Of a DNA stretch of 64,000 nucleotides, positions 53,152-64,000 are shown in pieces. This stretch comes from Streptomyces formicae. GTDB taxonomy: Bacteria > Actinomycetota > Actinomycetes > Streptomycetales > Streptomycetaceae. Position 1 is the first letter of the stretch. Each line of letters opens with the position of its first letter. A program made the position numbers and the translations under genes. Below the pieces are notes generated by a model. It was given only the letters and a program-made list of their open reading frames with translations, had not been told where the DNA came from and did not search any database. The stretch lies in the NCBI RefSeq assembly GCF_022647665.1, contig NZ_CP071872.1, forward strand, positions 1,612,001 to 1,676,000. The letters are read 5' to 3'.

Positions 53152-55167
53152 CTATGGGAAGGTCAGCTTCACGCTGTTGATGTACCCGGTGTCGTAGCGC
53201 GCCACGTCCTGGACCCTGAGCTGCCAGGTGCCGTTTGCGACCTCGCTCGACGCGTTCACGGTGTACGTCTCCACGACGTTGTCCGCGGAGTCGCTGCCGC
53301 TGGAGTTCTTCAGGCGGTACGCCGTGCCGTCCGGGGCCAGCAGGTCGATGACCAGGTCGCCGCGCCACGTGTGGACGATGTCGACGCCGACCTTGAGGGC
53401 GGCGGGGGCGTTGCCGGTGCGGCCGGTGACGGCCACCGAGGAGGTGACGGCGGCACCGAGGTCCGGAATGGCGACGTCCGCGGTGTTCTCGAACGACGTA
53501 CCGGTCTCGCCGCCCGGCCGGGAGCCGACGTTGATGGCGGCCCAGGCGTCGGCGACGGCCTTGTACTCGGCGCTCGACGTGCCGTACAGCTCACCGGCGA
53601 CGGCGAGCGTGCCGGTGCGCGCGCCCGCGTAGTTCGTGGTCGAGTTGAACTTCGTCGTCAGCGCCTTGAACCAGATCAGCGACGCCTTGTCGCGGCCGAT
53701 GCCGGTGACCGGCAGTCCGTCGGAGGTCGGCGAGTCGTAGTTCACGCCGTTGATGGTCTTGGCGCCGCTGCCCTCGGAGAGCAGGTAGTACCAGTGGTTC
53801 GCCGGACCCGAGGAGTAGTGGACGTCGATGCCGCCGATGCCCGAGTACCAGGCGTCCTTGGACGAGCCGTCCTTGCTCGGCTTGTCCATGTAGCGCAGCG
53901 GGGTGCCGTTGCCCCGGATGTCGATCTTCTCGCCGACCAGGTAGTCGCCCACGTCCTGGGCGTTGGCGGCGTAGAACTCGACCGCCGCCGCGAAGATGTC
54001 GGACGTCGCCTCGTTGAGGCCGCCGGACTCGCCGCTGTAGACGAGACCGGCGGTGTTGGAGGTGACGCCGTGCGTCATCTCGTGCGCGGCCACGTCGATG
54101 GAGGTCAGCGGCTTGGTGTTGCCGGAGCCGTCGCCGTACGTCATGCAGAAGCAGCTGTCGGACCAGAAGGCGTTGACGTACGCGTTGCCGTAGTGGACCC
54201 GGGAGTACGCGCCGACGCCGTCGCCGCGGATGCCGTTGCGGCCGTGCACGTTCTTGTAGTAGTCCCAGGTGAGCGCGGCGCCGTAGTGCGCGTCGGCACC
54301 GGCGGTCTCCGCGTTCTGCGGGGTGCCGTCGCCCCAGATGTCGTCGCTGCCGGAGAAGAGGGTGCCGGTGCCCGACGTACCGCGGTTGAGGTTGTACGTC
54401 TTGTGGCTGCCGCGGCCGGTGTCGGTCAGCGTGTACGAGGGCGCGGTGCCGAGGGTCACCTGGCCGCTGTACATGGTGTTGCCGGTGCCGGTGTGGACGG
54501 CCTGCCACTCGTAGAGCTTCGCGCCGGTGGCGGCGTCGGTGACGACGTGCAGCTCGTTCGGGGTGCCGTCGTGCTGGAGGCCGCCGACGACGGTCTCGTA
54601 GGCGAGCGTCGGCCTGCCCTGGGCGAGCCAGACGACCTTGCGCGGGGCGCGGTCGGCGGCGGTCTTCTTCGAGCCCTCGGCCTGCGCGGCGGCGATCGCC
54701 TGGCGCTCGGCCGCGGCGGGCGCGACGTCGGCGGCGGTGTCGACGTTCTTCAGCGCGGCCGCGGACGCCTTGGTGACCGACTCGGTCTTCCCGGCCTTCG
54801 TCTCGGCGACCACGAGGTCACCGCCGAGGACGGGGAGCCCGGCGTAGGTGCGCTCGTAGCGCGTGTGCGTGGTGCCGTCCCGGTCCTGGACGACATCGCG
54901 GACGACGAGCTTCTCCTGGGCGCCGAGGCCGAGTTCGGCCGCCGCGGCGGCCTTGGTGGCGTTGGCCTCGCGTATCAGCTCGGCCCGCTGGGCGGGGGTG
55001 AGCTGCGCTGGCAGGGCGCCGGGGTCGGCCACTGCGGCGGTGCCCGGGGCGGCGGACGGGCCGGCCGCGGTGGCGGAACCCGACTGGATGCCGACGGCGA
55101 GCAGGGCGGCGGCTGCGAAGAGGGCGCCGGTCGCTGTGGCGCGACGGCGGTTGGGCATGGGTCTCAC
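53152..55167 (-). CDS. Secreted M4 neutral metalloprotease (thermolysin-like) with P-domain
   Basis: 671 residues from GTG at 55167 (AAGGAG 7 bases upstream). Signal peptide to about residue 35; FTP propeptide domain (about 50-95) and PepSY-type pro-region follow. The mature peptidase has the zinc motif HEMTH (residues about 362-366) with the third ligand in GGLNEATSDIFAAAVE. A C-terminal P/proprotein-convertase-like beta domain (about 560-671, PAALKVGVDIVHTWRGDLVIDLLAPDG) ends the protein. Degrades protein outside the cell after self-processing. A 9-bp-arm dyad lies 154 bp upstream. Confidence 0.95.
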   Translation of the reverse strand: MRPMPNRRRATATGALFAAAALLAVGIQSGSATAAGPSAAPGTAAVADPGALPAQLTPAQRAELIREANATKAAAAAELGLGAQEKLVVRDVVQDRDGTTHTRYERTYAGLPVLGGDLVVAETKAGKTESVTKASAAALKNVDTAADVAPAAAERQAIAAAQAEGSKKTAADRAPRKVVWLAQGRPTLAYETVVGGLQHDGTPNELHVVTDAATGAKLYEWQAVHTGTGNTMYSGQVTLGTAPSYTLTDTGRGSHKTYNLNRGTSGTGTLFSGSDDIWGDGTPQNAETAGADAHYGAALTWDYYKNVHGRNGIRGDGVGAYSRVHYGNAYVNAFWSDSCFCMTYGDGSGNTKPLTSIDVAAHEMTHGVTSNTAGLVYSGESGGLNEATSDIFAAAVEFYAANAQDVGDYLVGEKIDIRGNGTPLRYMDKPSKDGSSKDAWYSGIGGIDVHYSSGPANHWYYLLSEGSGAKTINGVNYDSPTSDGLPVTGIGRDKASLIWFKALTTKFNSTTNYAGARTGTLAVAGELYGTSSAEYKAVADAWAAINVGSRPGGETGTSFENTADVAIPDLGAAVTSSVAVTGRTGNAPAALKVGVDIVHTWRGDLVIDLLAPDGTAYRLKNSSGSDSADNVVETYTVNASSEVANGTWQLRVQDVARYDTGYINSVKLTFP

Positions 55168-55320
55168 GCGGACTCCTTCTGCGAGGGGGGTCACGGGCGG
55201 CTGGGTGGGCCGCCCGGCAGAGCGCGGAGCGTGTGGTGCGTGGAACGGGGGAAGAGTGGCAGGCGGAGACAGCCCATGTCAGGAGCGCGTCAAAAGATTG
55301 GCCGGAAACCGTCCGTTCGC

Positions 55321-55352
55321 CGAAACGTCATGTTCGTTAAGCGGACGTTTCG
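55321..55352. promoter_or_regulatory. Dyad upstream of M4 protease
   Basis: CGAAACGTC and GACGTTTCG, perfect 9-bp arms, 14-bp spacer containing ATGTTCGTTAA. Located 154 bp upstream of the protease GTG on its coding side. Operator function inferred. Confidence 0.5.
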
Positions 55353-55563
55353 CCGATCATCACCGCGAAGCCATCGAGCAGGTGGACGGGCCCGGAAACG
55401 AAAGGCACGCCACGATCCGGACGGCCTCCGTCCTGCGGGGGCCGGGGAGGGGAGCAGAGGGTACGCGCCACCGCCCACGGGCGCGCGAGGCGTGGCGCGT
55501 TCCGCGCGGCCACGGGCGGCGGCCCGTCCCGACGCTCGGGCCGCCGGCCCGCGGTCGCTGGGG

Positions 55564-55608
55564 TCCCTGGGATTCCTGGGATTCATGGGATCCCTGAGGT
55601 CCCTGGGG
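55564..55608. repeat. 9-bp tandem array
   Basis: Five consecutive units: TCCCTGGGA, TTCCTGGGA, TTCATGGGA, TCCCTGAGG, TCCCTGGGG. The core is close to the reverse complement of the 10-bp unit at 37781-37830 (CAGGGAATCA). Confidence 0.85.
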
Positions 55609-55716
55609 ACCGCAGCCGCGCGTACGAGATGTGCGGCTCCGCCCGCGCGCACCGCGCGCACCGGACGCCGCGCGCACCGCCCTGCGGGCGGACGGCGCTG
55701 TTCGGGCCGGCGCACG

Positions 55717-57534
55717 TCAGACCAGGCTGTCCTGCCACGCCCGGTGCAGATCCGCGAACCGGCCCGTGGCGCCGATGAGTTCGGCCGGAGTGCCGTCCTC
55801 CACCACCCGGCCGTGCTCCATCACCAGCACCCGGTCCGCGATCTCCACCGTGGACAGCCGGTGGGCGATCACCACGGCCGTACGGCCGCGCAGCACCGTG
55901 TCCATCGCCCGCTGGACCGCCCGCTCGCCCGGGATGTCCAGGGAGCTCGTCGCCTCGTCGAGGATCAGCACCGCGGGGTCGGCGAGCAGCGCCCGTGCGA
56001 AGGCGACGAGCTGGCGCTGGCCGGCCGAGATCCGGCCGCCCCGCTTGCGTACGTCCGTGTCGTAGCCGTCCGGCAGGCAGCTGATGAAGTCGTGCGCGCC
56101 GATGGCCTTCGCGGCGTGCTCGATCTCCTCGCGGGTCGCGTCCGGCCGGCCGATCGCGATGTTCTCGGCGACGGTCCCGGAGAACAGGAACGCCTCCTGG
56201 GTCACCATCACCACCCCGCGCCGCAGTTCGGCCAGGGCGAGGTCGCGCAGATCGACGCCGTCGAGGAGGACGCGGCCCTCGGTGGGGTCGTAGAAACGCG
56301 CCAGCAGCTTCGCGAGCGTGGACTTGCCGGCGCCGGTGGAGCCCACGACCGCCACGGTCTGCCCGGCGGGGACCGTCAGGCCGAAGCGGGGCAGCACCTC
56401 GCCGCCGGTGCGGTAGGCGAACCGGACGTCCTCGAAGACGACGGACCGGCCCGGGCCGGCCGCCCCGGTGCGGGCGGGCAGCTCCCCGGTGCGGGCCGGC
56501 TCGGGCACGGACGGGGCCTGGGCCAGCAGCCCTGCGATCTTCTCCAGGGACGCGGCGGCCGACTGGTACGAGTTGAGGAACATACCGAGCCGGTCGATCG
56601 GGTCGTAGAGCCGCCGCAGATACAGCACCGCGGCCGCCAGGACACCCAGCGCCAGCGTCCCTTCGGTCACCCGGTACGCACCCCACAGCACGATCCCGGC
56701 GACGGCGGTGTTGGCGACCAGCCGGGAGGAGACGACATAGCGGGCCATCTCCAGGAGCGCGTCGCCGTTGGAGCGGGCGTGCCGGTCGTTGAGCGCCCGG
56801 AAGCGCTCGTCGTTGGCGTGCTCGCGGCGGAAGGCGCGCACCGGGCGGATGCCGTTCATCGTCTCGGCGAACTTCACGATGACCGCGGCGATCGCGGTGG
56901 ACCGCTCGGCGAACACGACGCCGGCGCGGCGCTGGTAGCGCCGCACGAACAGATGGAGCGGGACGAAGCTGAGCACGGCGAGGCCGCCGATGCCGAGGTC
57001 CAGCCAGAGCAGCATCGCCGAGATGTAGACGAACGCGAGGACGACCGCGATGAGCTCCTGGAGCCCCTCGCTGAGGAGTTCGCGCAGCGACTCGACGTCG
57101 GTGGTGGAGCGGGAGATCAGCCGGCCCGATGTGTACCGCTCGTGGAAGTCGACGCTGAGCGCCTGGGCGTGCCGGAAGATCCGGCCGCGCAGATCGAGCA
57201 GGGCGTCCTGGTTGACCCGGGCGGCCGCGCGGATGAAGCCGTACTGGAGGACGCCGGACGCGAGCGCGCACACCGCGTACCCCGCGCCGACGGCCACCAG
57301 CGGGCCGTGGTCGCCGCGGCCCAGGGCCGGCACGCCGCTGTCGATGGCGTACGCGACGAGGAGCGGGCCGGCCTGCGCGGCGGCCTGCTGGAGGAGCAGG
57401 AGGAGTGCGGCGAGGGCCACCCTGGCTCGGCGGGGCGCCAGCAGCGACCGGAGCAGGGCGCCGGTGGCGCCCTCGGGCGCGGGCAGGGCGTCCCGGTCGA
57501 ACGGATCGGTCGCCCCGCTGCTCGGTGATGTCAT
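55717..57534 (-). CDS. ABC exporter half-transporter (consensus Walker B, degenerate signature)
   Basis: 605 residues. Six-helix ABC membrane domain (about 25-315) and nucleotide-binding domain (about 355-600): Walker A VVGSTGAGKSTL, Q-loop VTQEAFLFSG, signature RISAGQRQL (LSGGQ degenerated to ISAGQ), Walker B VLILDEATSSLD with the catalytic Glu, and H-loop IAHRLST. ATG overlaps the stop of the upstream half-transporter (ATGA), so the two form a heterodimer. Substrate unknown; drug, lipid or peptide exporters share this layout. Confidence 0.93.
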   Translation of the reverse strand: MTSPSSGATDPFDRDALPAPEGATGALLRSLLAPRRARVALAALLLLLQQAAAQAGPLLVAYAIDSGVPALGRGDHGPLVAVGAGYAVCALASGVLQYGFIRAAARVNQDALLDLRGRIFRHAQALSVDFHERYTSGRLISRSTTDVESLRELLSEGLQELIAVVLAFVYISAMLLWLDLGIGGLAVLSFVPLHLFVRRYQRRAGVVFAERSTAIAAVIVKFAETMNGIRPVRAFRREHANDERFRALNDRHARSNGDALLEMARYVVSSRLVANTAVAGIVLWGAYRVTEGTLALGVLAAAVLYLRRLYDPIDRLGMFLNSYQSAAASLEKIAGLLAQAPSVPEPARTGELPARTGAAGPGRSVVFEDVRFAYRTGGEVLPRFGLTVPAGQTVAVVGSTGAGKSTLAKLLARFYDPTEGRVLLDGVDLRDLALAELRRGVVMVTQEAFLFSGTVAENIAIGRPDATREEIEHAAKAIGAHDFISCLPDGYDTDVRKRGGRISAGQRQLVAFARALLADPAVLILDEATSSLDIPGERAVQRAMDTVLRGRTAVVIAHRLSTVEIADRVLVMEHGRVVEDGTPAELIGATGRFADLHRAWQDSLV

Positions 57535-59402
57535 CGGGCTGCCTCCTCGGCGTGGCGGCCGCCCGACATCAGCCAGGCGTACTCGGCGTTGTCCCGCAGC
57601 AGTTCGTGGTGGGTGCCGACGGCCGAAATCCGGCCGTCGGACAGCAGCGCGACGCGGTCGGCGAGCAGCACGGTCGAGGGCCGGTGCGCCACGACGAGGG
57701 CGGTGGTGCCCTCCAGAACGCGGCGGAGGGCCGCCTCCACGAGCGCCTCGGTGTGCACGTCGAGCGCGGAGAGCGGGTCGTCCAGGACGAGGAAGCGGGG
57801 GCGGCCGACGACCGCACGGGCGACGGCGAGGCGCTGCCGCTGGCCGCCGGAGAGGCTGAGACCCTGCTCCCCGACCTGGGTGTCGACGCCCTGCGGCAGC
57901 GCGTCCACGAACCCGGCCTGCGCCACGTCGAGCGCCCGCCGCACGCCCTCGTCACCGGCGGCCTCGGCGCCCATCCGCACGTTCTCCCCGACGCTCGCGG
58001 AGAACAGCGTCGGCTCCTCGAACGCCATCGACACCAGCCGCCGCAGCTCCTCGCGCTCCATCGCCGCGACGTCCCGCCCGTCGAGGGTGATCCGCCCCCC
58101 GGTCACCTCGTACAGCCGCGGCACGAGCGCGGTCAGCGTCGTCTTCCCGGATCCGGTCCCGCCGACGAGCGCCATCGTCTCGCCGGGCCGCACCTGCAGA
58201 TCGATCCGCCGCAGCACGGGCACGGAGCCCGCCTCCGCGTCCGGGTACCGGAACTCCACGCCCTCGAAGACCAGCCCACCGGCCGCCCCGACGGGCTGCG
58301 CCGTCCCGGACGGAGTGCCGGCCCTGGCATACGCGTCGGGCGCCCCCGGCGGCTTACCGTCGTGGGCCCGTGAGGACGGCGCTGCCACCTCTCTGGATTC
58401 CGCCGGGGCGTTCATGACCTCGAAGTAGCGGTCCGTCGCCGTGGCCGCCTCCTGGCTCATCGCCAGCAGGAAGCCCATCGCGTCCACCGGCCAGCGCAGC
58501 GCCAGCGCCGTGGAGAGGAAGGCGACGAGCGTGCCGGCCGACAGGGTGCCGTCCGCCACCTGGATGGTGCCGAGGACGAGCGCCGCGCCGATGGCCAGTT
58601 CGGGGACGATCATGATGACGGCGAAGATGCTCGCGAGCAGTCTGGCCTTGACCAGTTCGGTGCCCCGCAGCCGCCGGGCCAGGGCGCGGAAGGCCGCCGC
58701 CTGGCTGCGGTGGCGGCCGAAGCCCTTGATGACGCGGATGCCGAGCACGCTCTCCTCGACGACCGTCGTCAGATCACCCACCTGGTCCTGCGCGGTGCGC
58801 GCGACCGCCGAGTAGCGCCCCTCGAAGCGCGCGATCAGGAACACCAGCGGGGCCACCGGCGCCAGCAGGACCAGCCCGAGCGTCCACTGCTGGGCCAGCA
58901 GGATCCCCGCGCCGACGAGGATTGTCACTCCGTTGACGAGCAGGAACGTGAGCGGGAAGGCGAGGAACATCCGCAGCAGCATCAGGTCCGTCGTCCCGCG
59001 CGACAGCAGCTGCCCCGACGCCCACCGGTCGTGGAAGGCCACCGGGAGCCGCTGCAGATGGCGGAACAGATCCGCCCGCATCGCCGCCTCGACGCCCGCC
59101 AGCGGCCGCGCCACCAGCCACCGCCGGAAGCCGAAGAGCAGCGCCTCCGCGAACCCGAGCAGCAGCAGGTAGAGCGCCCCGAGCCACACCCCGCGCGTGT
59201 CCCGCTCGGCGACCGGACCGTCCACCATCCACTTGAGGACGAGCGGGATCACCAGGCTCAGACAGGACGCGACGACCGCGACGAACGCCGCGGTGAACAG
59301 CCGGGCCCGCACCGGCCGCACGTACGGCCACAGCCGCAGCAGCGAGCGGACGGCGGACCGCTTCCCGGCGGCCTCGGCGGTGACTTCGTCTGTTGTGGTC
59401 AT
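57531..59402 (-). CDS. ABC exporter half-transporter (consensus signature, degenerate Walker B and Q-loop)
   Basis: 623 residues. Membrane domain about 15-320, NBD about 370-615: Walker A LVGGTGSGKTTL, then SMAFEEPTLFSAS where the Q-loop glutamine is replaced by Glu. The signature LSLSGGQRQRLA is intact; Walker B LVLDDPLSALD has Asp in place of the catalytic Glu; H-loop VAHRPST is present. These changes are complementary to those in the partner (55717-57534). A 45-residue Pro/Ala/Gly-rich linker (about 325-372) joins the two domains. First gene of the pair. Confidence 0.93.
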   Translation of the reverse strand: MTTTDEVTAEAAGKRSAVRSLLRLWPYVRPVRARLFTAAFVAVVASCLSLVIPLVLKWMVDGPVAERDTRGVWLGALYLLLLGFAEALLFGFRRWLVARPLAGVEAAMRADLFRHLQRLPVAFHDRWASGQLLSRGTTDLMLLRMFLAFPLTFLLVNGVTILVGAGILLAQQWTLGLVLLAPVAPLVFLIARFEGRYSAVARTAQDQVGDLTTVVEESVLGIRVIKGFGRHRSQAAAFRALARRLRGTELVKARLLASIFAVIMIVPELAIGAALVLGTIQVADGTLSAGTLVAFLSTALALRWPVDAMGFLLAMSQEAATATDRYFEVMNAPAESREVAAPSSRAHDGKPPGAPDAYARAGTPSGTAQPVGAAGGLVFEGVEFRYPDAEAGSVPVLRRIDLQVRPGETMALVGGTGSGKTTLTALVPRLYEVTGGRITLDGRDVAAMEREELRRLVSMAFEEPTLFSASVGENVRMGAEAAGDEGVRRALDVAQAGFVDALPQGVDTQVGEQGLSLSGGQRQRLAVARAVVGRPRFLVLDDPLSALDVHTEALVEAALRRVLEGTTALVVAHRPSTVLLADRVALLSDGRISAVGTHHELLRDNAEYAWLMSGGRHAEEAAR

Positions 59403-59471
59403 CAGGCGCGAGCCTACGGTTCACCACTGACAGTGCCCACCGGATTTCCCCCCGCCCGGTCGGCGGCGCCG

Positions 59472-61751
<2,280 letters not shown>

Positions 61752-61953
61752 GTGTCGGCCTCCCGCGGCTCGTCGGCCCCCGCGGGCTGCGGCGCACGGC
61801 GTCCCGGCCGCGGCGCCCCGCGCGTGGTCCTCCCACCTGTTCTGCCCGCGCTGTGCTACTCCCAACATGACGCACCCGCACGTACCCGTACGAGGGGGCC
61901 GGTCGTTGGGCGGGACGTGCTGTGTCTCTGCGACCCCCCACGAGGTGACTGAA

Positions 61954-63183
61954 GTGAGCAACGCGGTGAGACGGACGAGGGCCGCGCTGGCCGCCGTCTT
62001 CGTATGGACGGGACTCCTGGTCCTGCTGACGGGCTGCACGGGAGGCGAGCCGAGCGCCGGGGGCAAGCCGCGGTCGGCCGCCGACCACATCAGGATCACC
62101 CCCGAGGACGGCGCGAAGGACGTGGCGCCGGACGGCGGCCTGGAAGTGAGCGTGCCCAGCGGCCGGCTGGAGCGGGTCAGGGTCACCCGGATCGAGGACG
62201 CCGAGCCCGCCGAGATCCCCGGCGGCATCTCGGGCGACGGGCTGCGCTGGCGGCCCGACGACGGCAAGCGTCTCCAACTGGCCGCCAAGTACCGCGTCGA
62301 CGCGGTGGCGCTCGACGGCCACGGCAGGCGCTCCGCCCGGCACAGCACCTTCACCACGCTGGTGCCCGAGCACCGCCTGATCGCCTACTCCAAACCGGAG
62401 AACCGCTCCACCGTCGGCACCGGAATGATCGTCTCCATCACCTTCAACCGCGAGGTCACCAACCACGCGGCCGTGCAGCGCGCCATCCGGATCACCGCCG
62501 ACCCGCCGGTGGAGATCGTGGGCCACTGGTTCAGCAACGGCCGCATCGACTTCAGACCGCGCACGTACTGGAAGCCGGGCACCAAGGTGAAGGTCGACCT
62601 GGGGCTGCGCGACGTGCAGGGCGCTCCGGGCGTGTACGGCATCCAGGACAAGACCTTCGCCTTCACCGTGGGCCGTTCACAGATCTCCACGGTCGACGCG
62701 GAGCGGCACATCATGGAGGTGCGCCGCGACGGCGATCTGATCGCGACCCTGCCGGTCACAGCGGGCGCGCGGAAGACGACGACGTACAACGGCACGATGG
62801 TGGTCAGCGAGATGTTCGACGTGACCCGGATGAACGGGGCCACGGTCGGCTTCCGGAACAAGAAGACCGGCAAGAGCGAGTACGACATCAAGGACGTGCC
62901 GCACGCGATCCGGTTGACCACGTCGGGCACTTTCCTGCACGGCAACTACTGGTCGCGCGCCGACACTTTCGGCCGGGCGAACGTCAGCCACGGCTGCATC
63001 GGGCTCCGCGACGAGCAGGGCGGCAGCGAGCTCAGCCCGGCCGGTTGGTTCTTCGACCGCACGCTGATCGGCGACATCGTGAAAGTGGTCAATTCCCGTG
63101 ACCGGACGGTCGCTCCCGACAACGGCCTGAACGGCTGGAACATGGACTGGCGCAAGTGGAAGGCAGGTTCCGCGCTCGGCTGA
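61954..63183 (+). CDS. L,D-transpeptidase lipoprotein (YkuD domain)
   Basis: 409 residues from GTG at 61954 (GAGGTGA 7 bases upstream). Lipoprotein signal with lipobox LLTGC (lipidated Cys28). Two Ig-like domains follow (about 45-130 and 130-230; ITPEDGAKDVAPDGGLEVSV, YSKPENRSTVGTGMIVSITF). The YkuD catalytic domain has FLHGNYWSRADTFGRANVSHGCIGLRD with active-site Cys348 in the SHGC motif. It has the same order as mycobacterial LdtMt2. Forms 3-3 cross-links in peptidoglycan at the outer face of the membrane. Tandem with a paralogue starting at 63383. Confidence 0.94.
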   Translation: MSNAVRRTRAALAAVFVWTGLLVLLTGCTGGEPSAGGKPRSAADHIRITPEDGAKDVAPDGGLEVSVPSGRLERVRVTRIEDAEPAEIPGGISGDGLRWRPDDGKRLQLAAKYRVDAVALDGHGRRSARHSTFTTLVPEHRLIAYSKPENRSTVGTGMIVSITFNREVTNHAAVQRAIRITADPPVEIVGHWFSNGRIDFRPRTYWKPGTKVKVDLGLRDVQGAPGVYGIQDKTFAFTVGRSQISTVDAERHIMEVRRDGDLIATLPVTAGARKTTTYNGTMVVSEMFDVTRMNGATVGFRNKKTGKSEYDIKDVPHAIRLTTSGTFLHGNYWSRADTFGRANVSHGCIGLRDEQGGSELSPAGWFFDRTLIGDIVKVVNSRDRTVAPDNGLNGWNMDWRKWKAGSALG

Positions 63184-63382
63184 CCCCCGCAGGGCCGCAT
63201 GCCCCGCCCCGGTCCTGGACATGTTGGGACTGAACGGTGACATCCGTGGGGAGTTTCCACGGCTTGCGGTGTGATTATCTATCGCCAGGTGCGCGCAGGG
63301 AGTGCGCGTGGGGGTAGTGCCCGGCCGCGGCCGGGCTTCACGGGCCGTGGCGGGGCCAGGCCGTGCGAGGGGAGAGGCCATC

Positions 63383-64000
63383 GTGAACGGGCAGCCGATA
63401 TCGGGGGCATCGGCCGGATTCGGGTCCGGGGCAGGGATCGGAGCAGGGGGCGGCGGCGGTCGTGGACACGGACGCGGTCGCGGCAGTACGGGGGTCCTGG
63501 CCCTGGTCCTGGGCGCGTTGCTGCTGCTGGTGACCGCGTGCGGGGGCGGGGAGGCCGGTAAGGGCGGCGAGGACGAGGGCAAGGGCGGCGGCGGCCAGGC
63601 GGTGGGGAACACCGCCTCGCAGGCCGTCGTGACCGTCGCCCCCAAGGACGGTGCCAAGTCGGTCGCCACCAGCGGTGCCCTCAAGGTGACCGCCGACAAG
63701 GGCAAGCTGACCGCCGTCACCGTCCAGGACGACAAGGGCAACACGGTCGAGGGGAAGATCGCCGCGGGCGGCGCCTCCTGGGAGCCGCTGGCGCATCTCG
63801 CCGCCGCGACCAAGTACAAGGTGCACGCGGTCGCCAAGGACGCCGACGGCCGTGAGTCCGCGAAGGACACCACCTTCACCACCCTCGTCCCGAAGAACAC
63901 CTTCATCGGCCACTACACGCCCGAGGACGGCTCGACCGTCGGCGTCGGCATGCCGGTCTCCGTCAACTTCACCCGGGGCATCACCAACCCGGAGGCCGTC
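63383..64000 (+). CDS. L,D-transpeptidase-like lipoprotein, 3' end outside window
   Basis: At least 206 residues from GTG at 63383 (GGGGAGAGG 6 bases upstream). A glycine-rich N-terminal stretch (residues 8-36) precedes the lipobox LVTAC (Cys53). The Ig-like text VTVAPKDGAKSVATSGALKVTADKGKLTAV, then YTPEDGSTVGVGMPVSVNFTRGITN, parallels the previous gene, so the catalytic domain presumably follows outside the window. A tandem duplication of the upstream gene. The final assignment is by similarity of the Ig part only. Confidence 0.82.
   Translation, partial: MNGQPISGASAGFGSGAGIGAGGGGGRGHGRGRGSTGVLALVLGALLLLVTACGGGEAGKGGEDEGKGGGGQAVGNTASQAVVTVAPKDGAKSVATSGALKVTADKGKLTAVTVQDDKGNTVEGKIAAGGASWEPLAHLAAATKYKVHAVAKDADGRESAKDTTFTTLVPKNTFIGHYTPEDGSTVGVGMPVSVNFTRGITNPEAV

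Larger units (their letters stand above)
55168..55716. other. Intergenic region M4 protease / ABC transporter
   Basis: About 550 bp without a supported gene. It contains CGAAACGTC/GACGTTTCG (55321-55329, 55344-55352), perfect 9-bp arms with a 14-bp spacer, a likely operator for the protease gene. It also contains a 9-bp tandem array (55564-55608). The remainder is GC-rich without recognisable signal. Confidence 0.5.

Noticed and set aside
53146..57528. 1460-residue plus-strand ORF
   Set aside because: Runs antisense through the M4 protease and ABC transporter genes; repetitive Gly/Val/Arg composition only.

Overview
The window is high-GC chromosomal DNA with strong third-position GC bias, frequent GTG/TTG starts, many 4-base ATGA/GTGA gene overlaps and typical actinomycete families. 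It is almost certainly a Streptomyces chromosome (core region). From memory, the backbone order (icmA, thioredoxin-TPR protein, pyk-ackA-pta, pfkA, dicarboxylate two-component system, trxA, glgB-mak-treS-glgE/glgP, M4 protease, glgX) matches the SCO5405-SCO5457 stretch of S. coelicolor; this was not checked by alignment. No tRNA, rRNA, CRISPR array or intact transposase was seen.

Layout. 1-4.5 kb: a MarR regulator cut by the window edge, an operon of three AIM24-family paralogues, a DUF3817/MTH1187 pair, a second MarR and a second DUF3817 protein. 4.5-6.8 kb: the large subunit of isobutyryl-CoA mutase behind a 24-bp perfect palindrome, and a small protein resembling EF-G domain IV alone. 6.7-11 kb: a two-component system divergent from a MurG paralogue coupled to a LegB-like sugar-nucleotide dehydratase. 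11-16.3 kb: TetR, a thioredoxin-TPR protein, and a DUF6230/DUF6114/secreted-protein operon with a long structured leader.

16.26-21.48 kb is an accessory block lying between two near-identical terminator hairpins. It carries orphan small genes, an XRE/DUF5919 regulator with a frameshifted satellite pair, a YefM-YoeB toxin-antitoxin unit with twin operators, a frameshifted Wzy/O-antigen-ligase-like gene, and an antitoxin whose toxin has decayed.

21.5-33.9 kb is central carbon metabolism: pyk, ackA-pta and pfkA, then a CitA/CitB-type two-component system divergent from a DctA-type dicarboxylate symporter. 33-39.8 kb is mixed: a phosphoesterase, a secreted GH16 glucanase with a frameshifted DUF1996 partner, an imine-reductase-like protein, a DUF899 protein, a methyltransferase relic and MerR-trxA. 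39.9 kb holds a HelD-type RNA polymerase-associated ATPase.

42.2-53.1 kb is the complete GlgE pathway (glgE-treS-mak-glgB, with glgP divergent), which converts trehalose and maltose-1-phosphate to branched alpha-glucan; glgX lies further on at 59.5-61.8 kb. Between them are an M4 neutral protease and a heterodimeric ABC exporter with complementary degenerate nucleotide sites. The window closes with two tandem L,D-transpeptidase-type lipoprotein genes, the second cut by the edge.

Two themes recur. One is short tandem repeats next to gene ends, two of them expanded from the stop-codon segment itself (pfkA, helD). The other is a set of apparent frameshifts, which are either real decay or assembly errors and need read-level checking.
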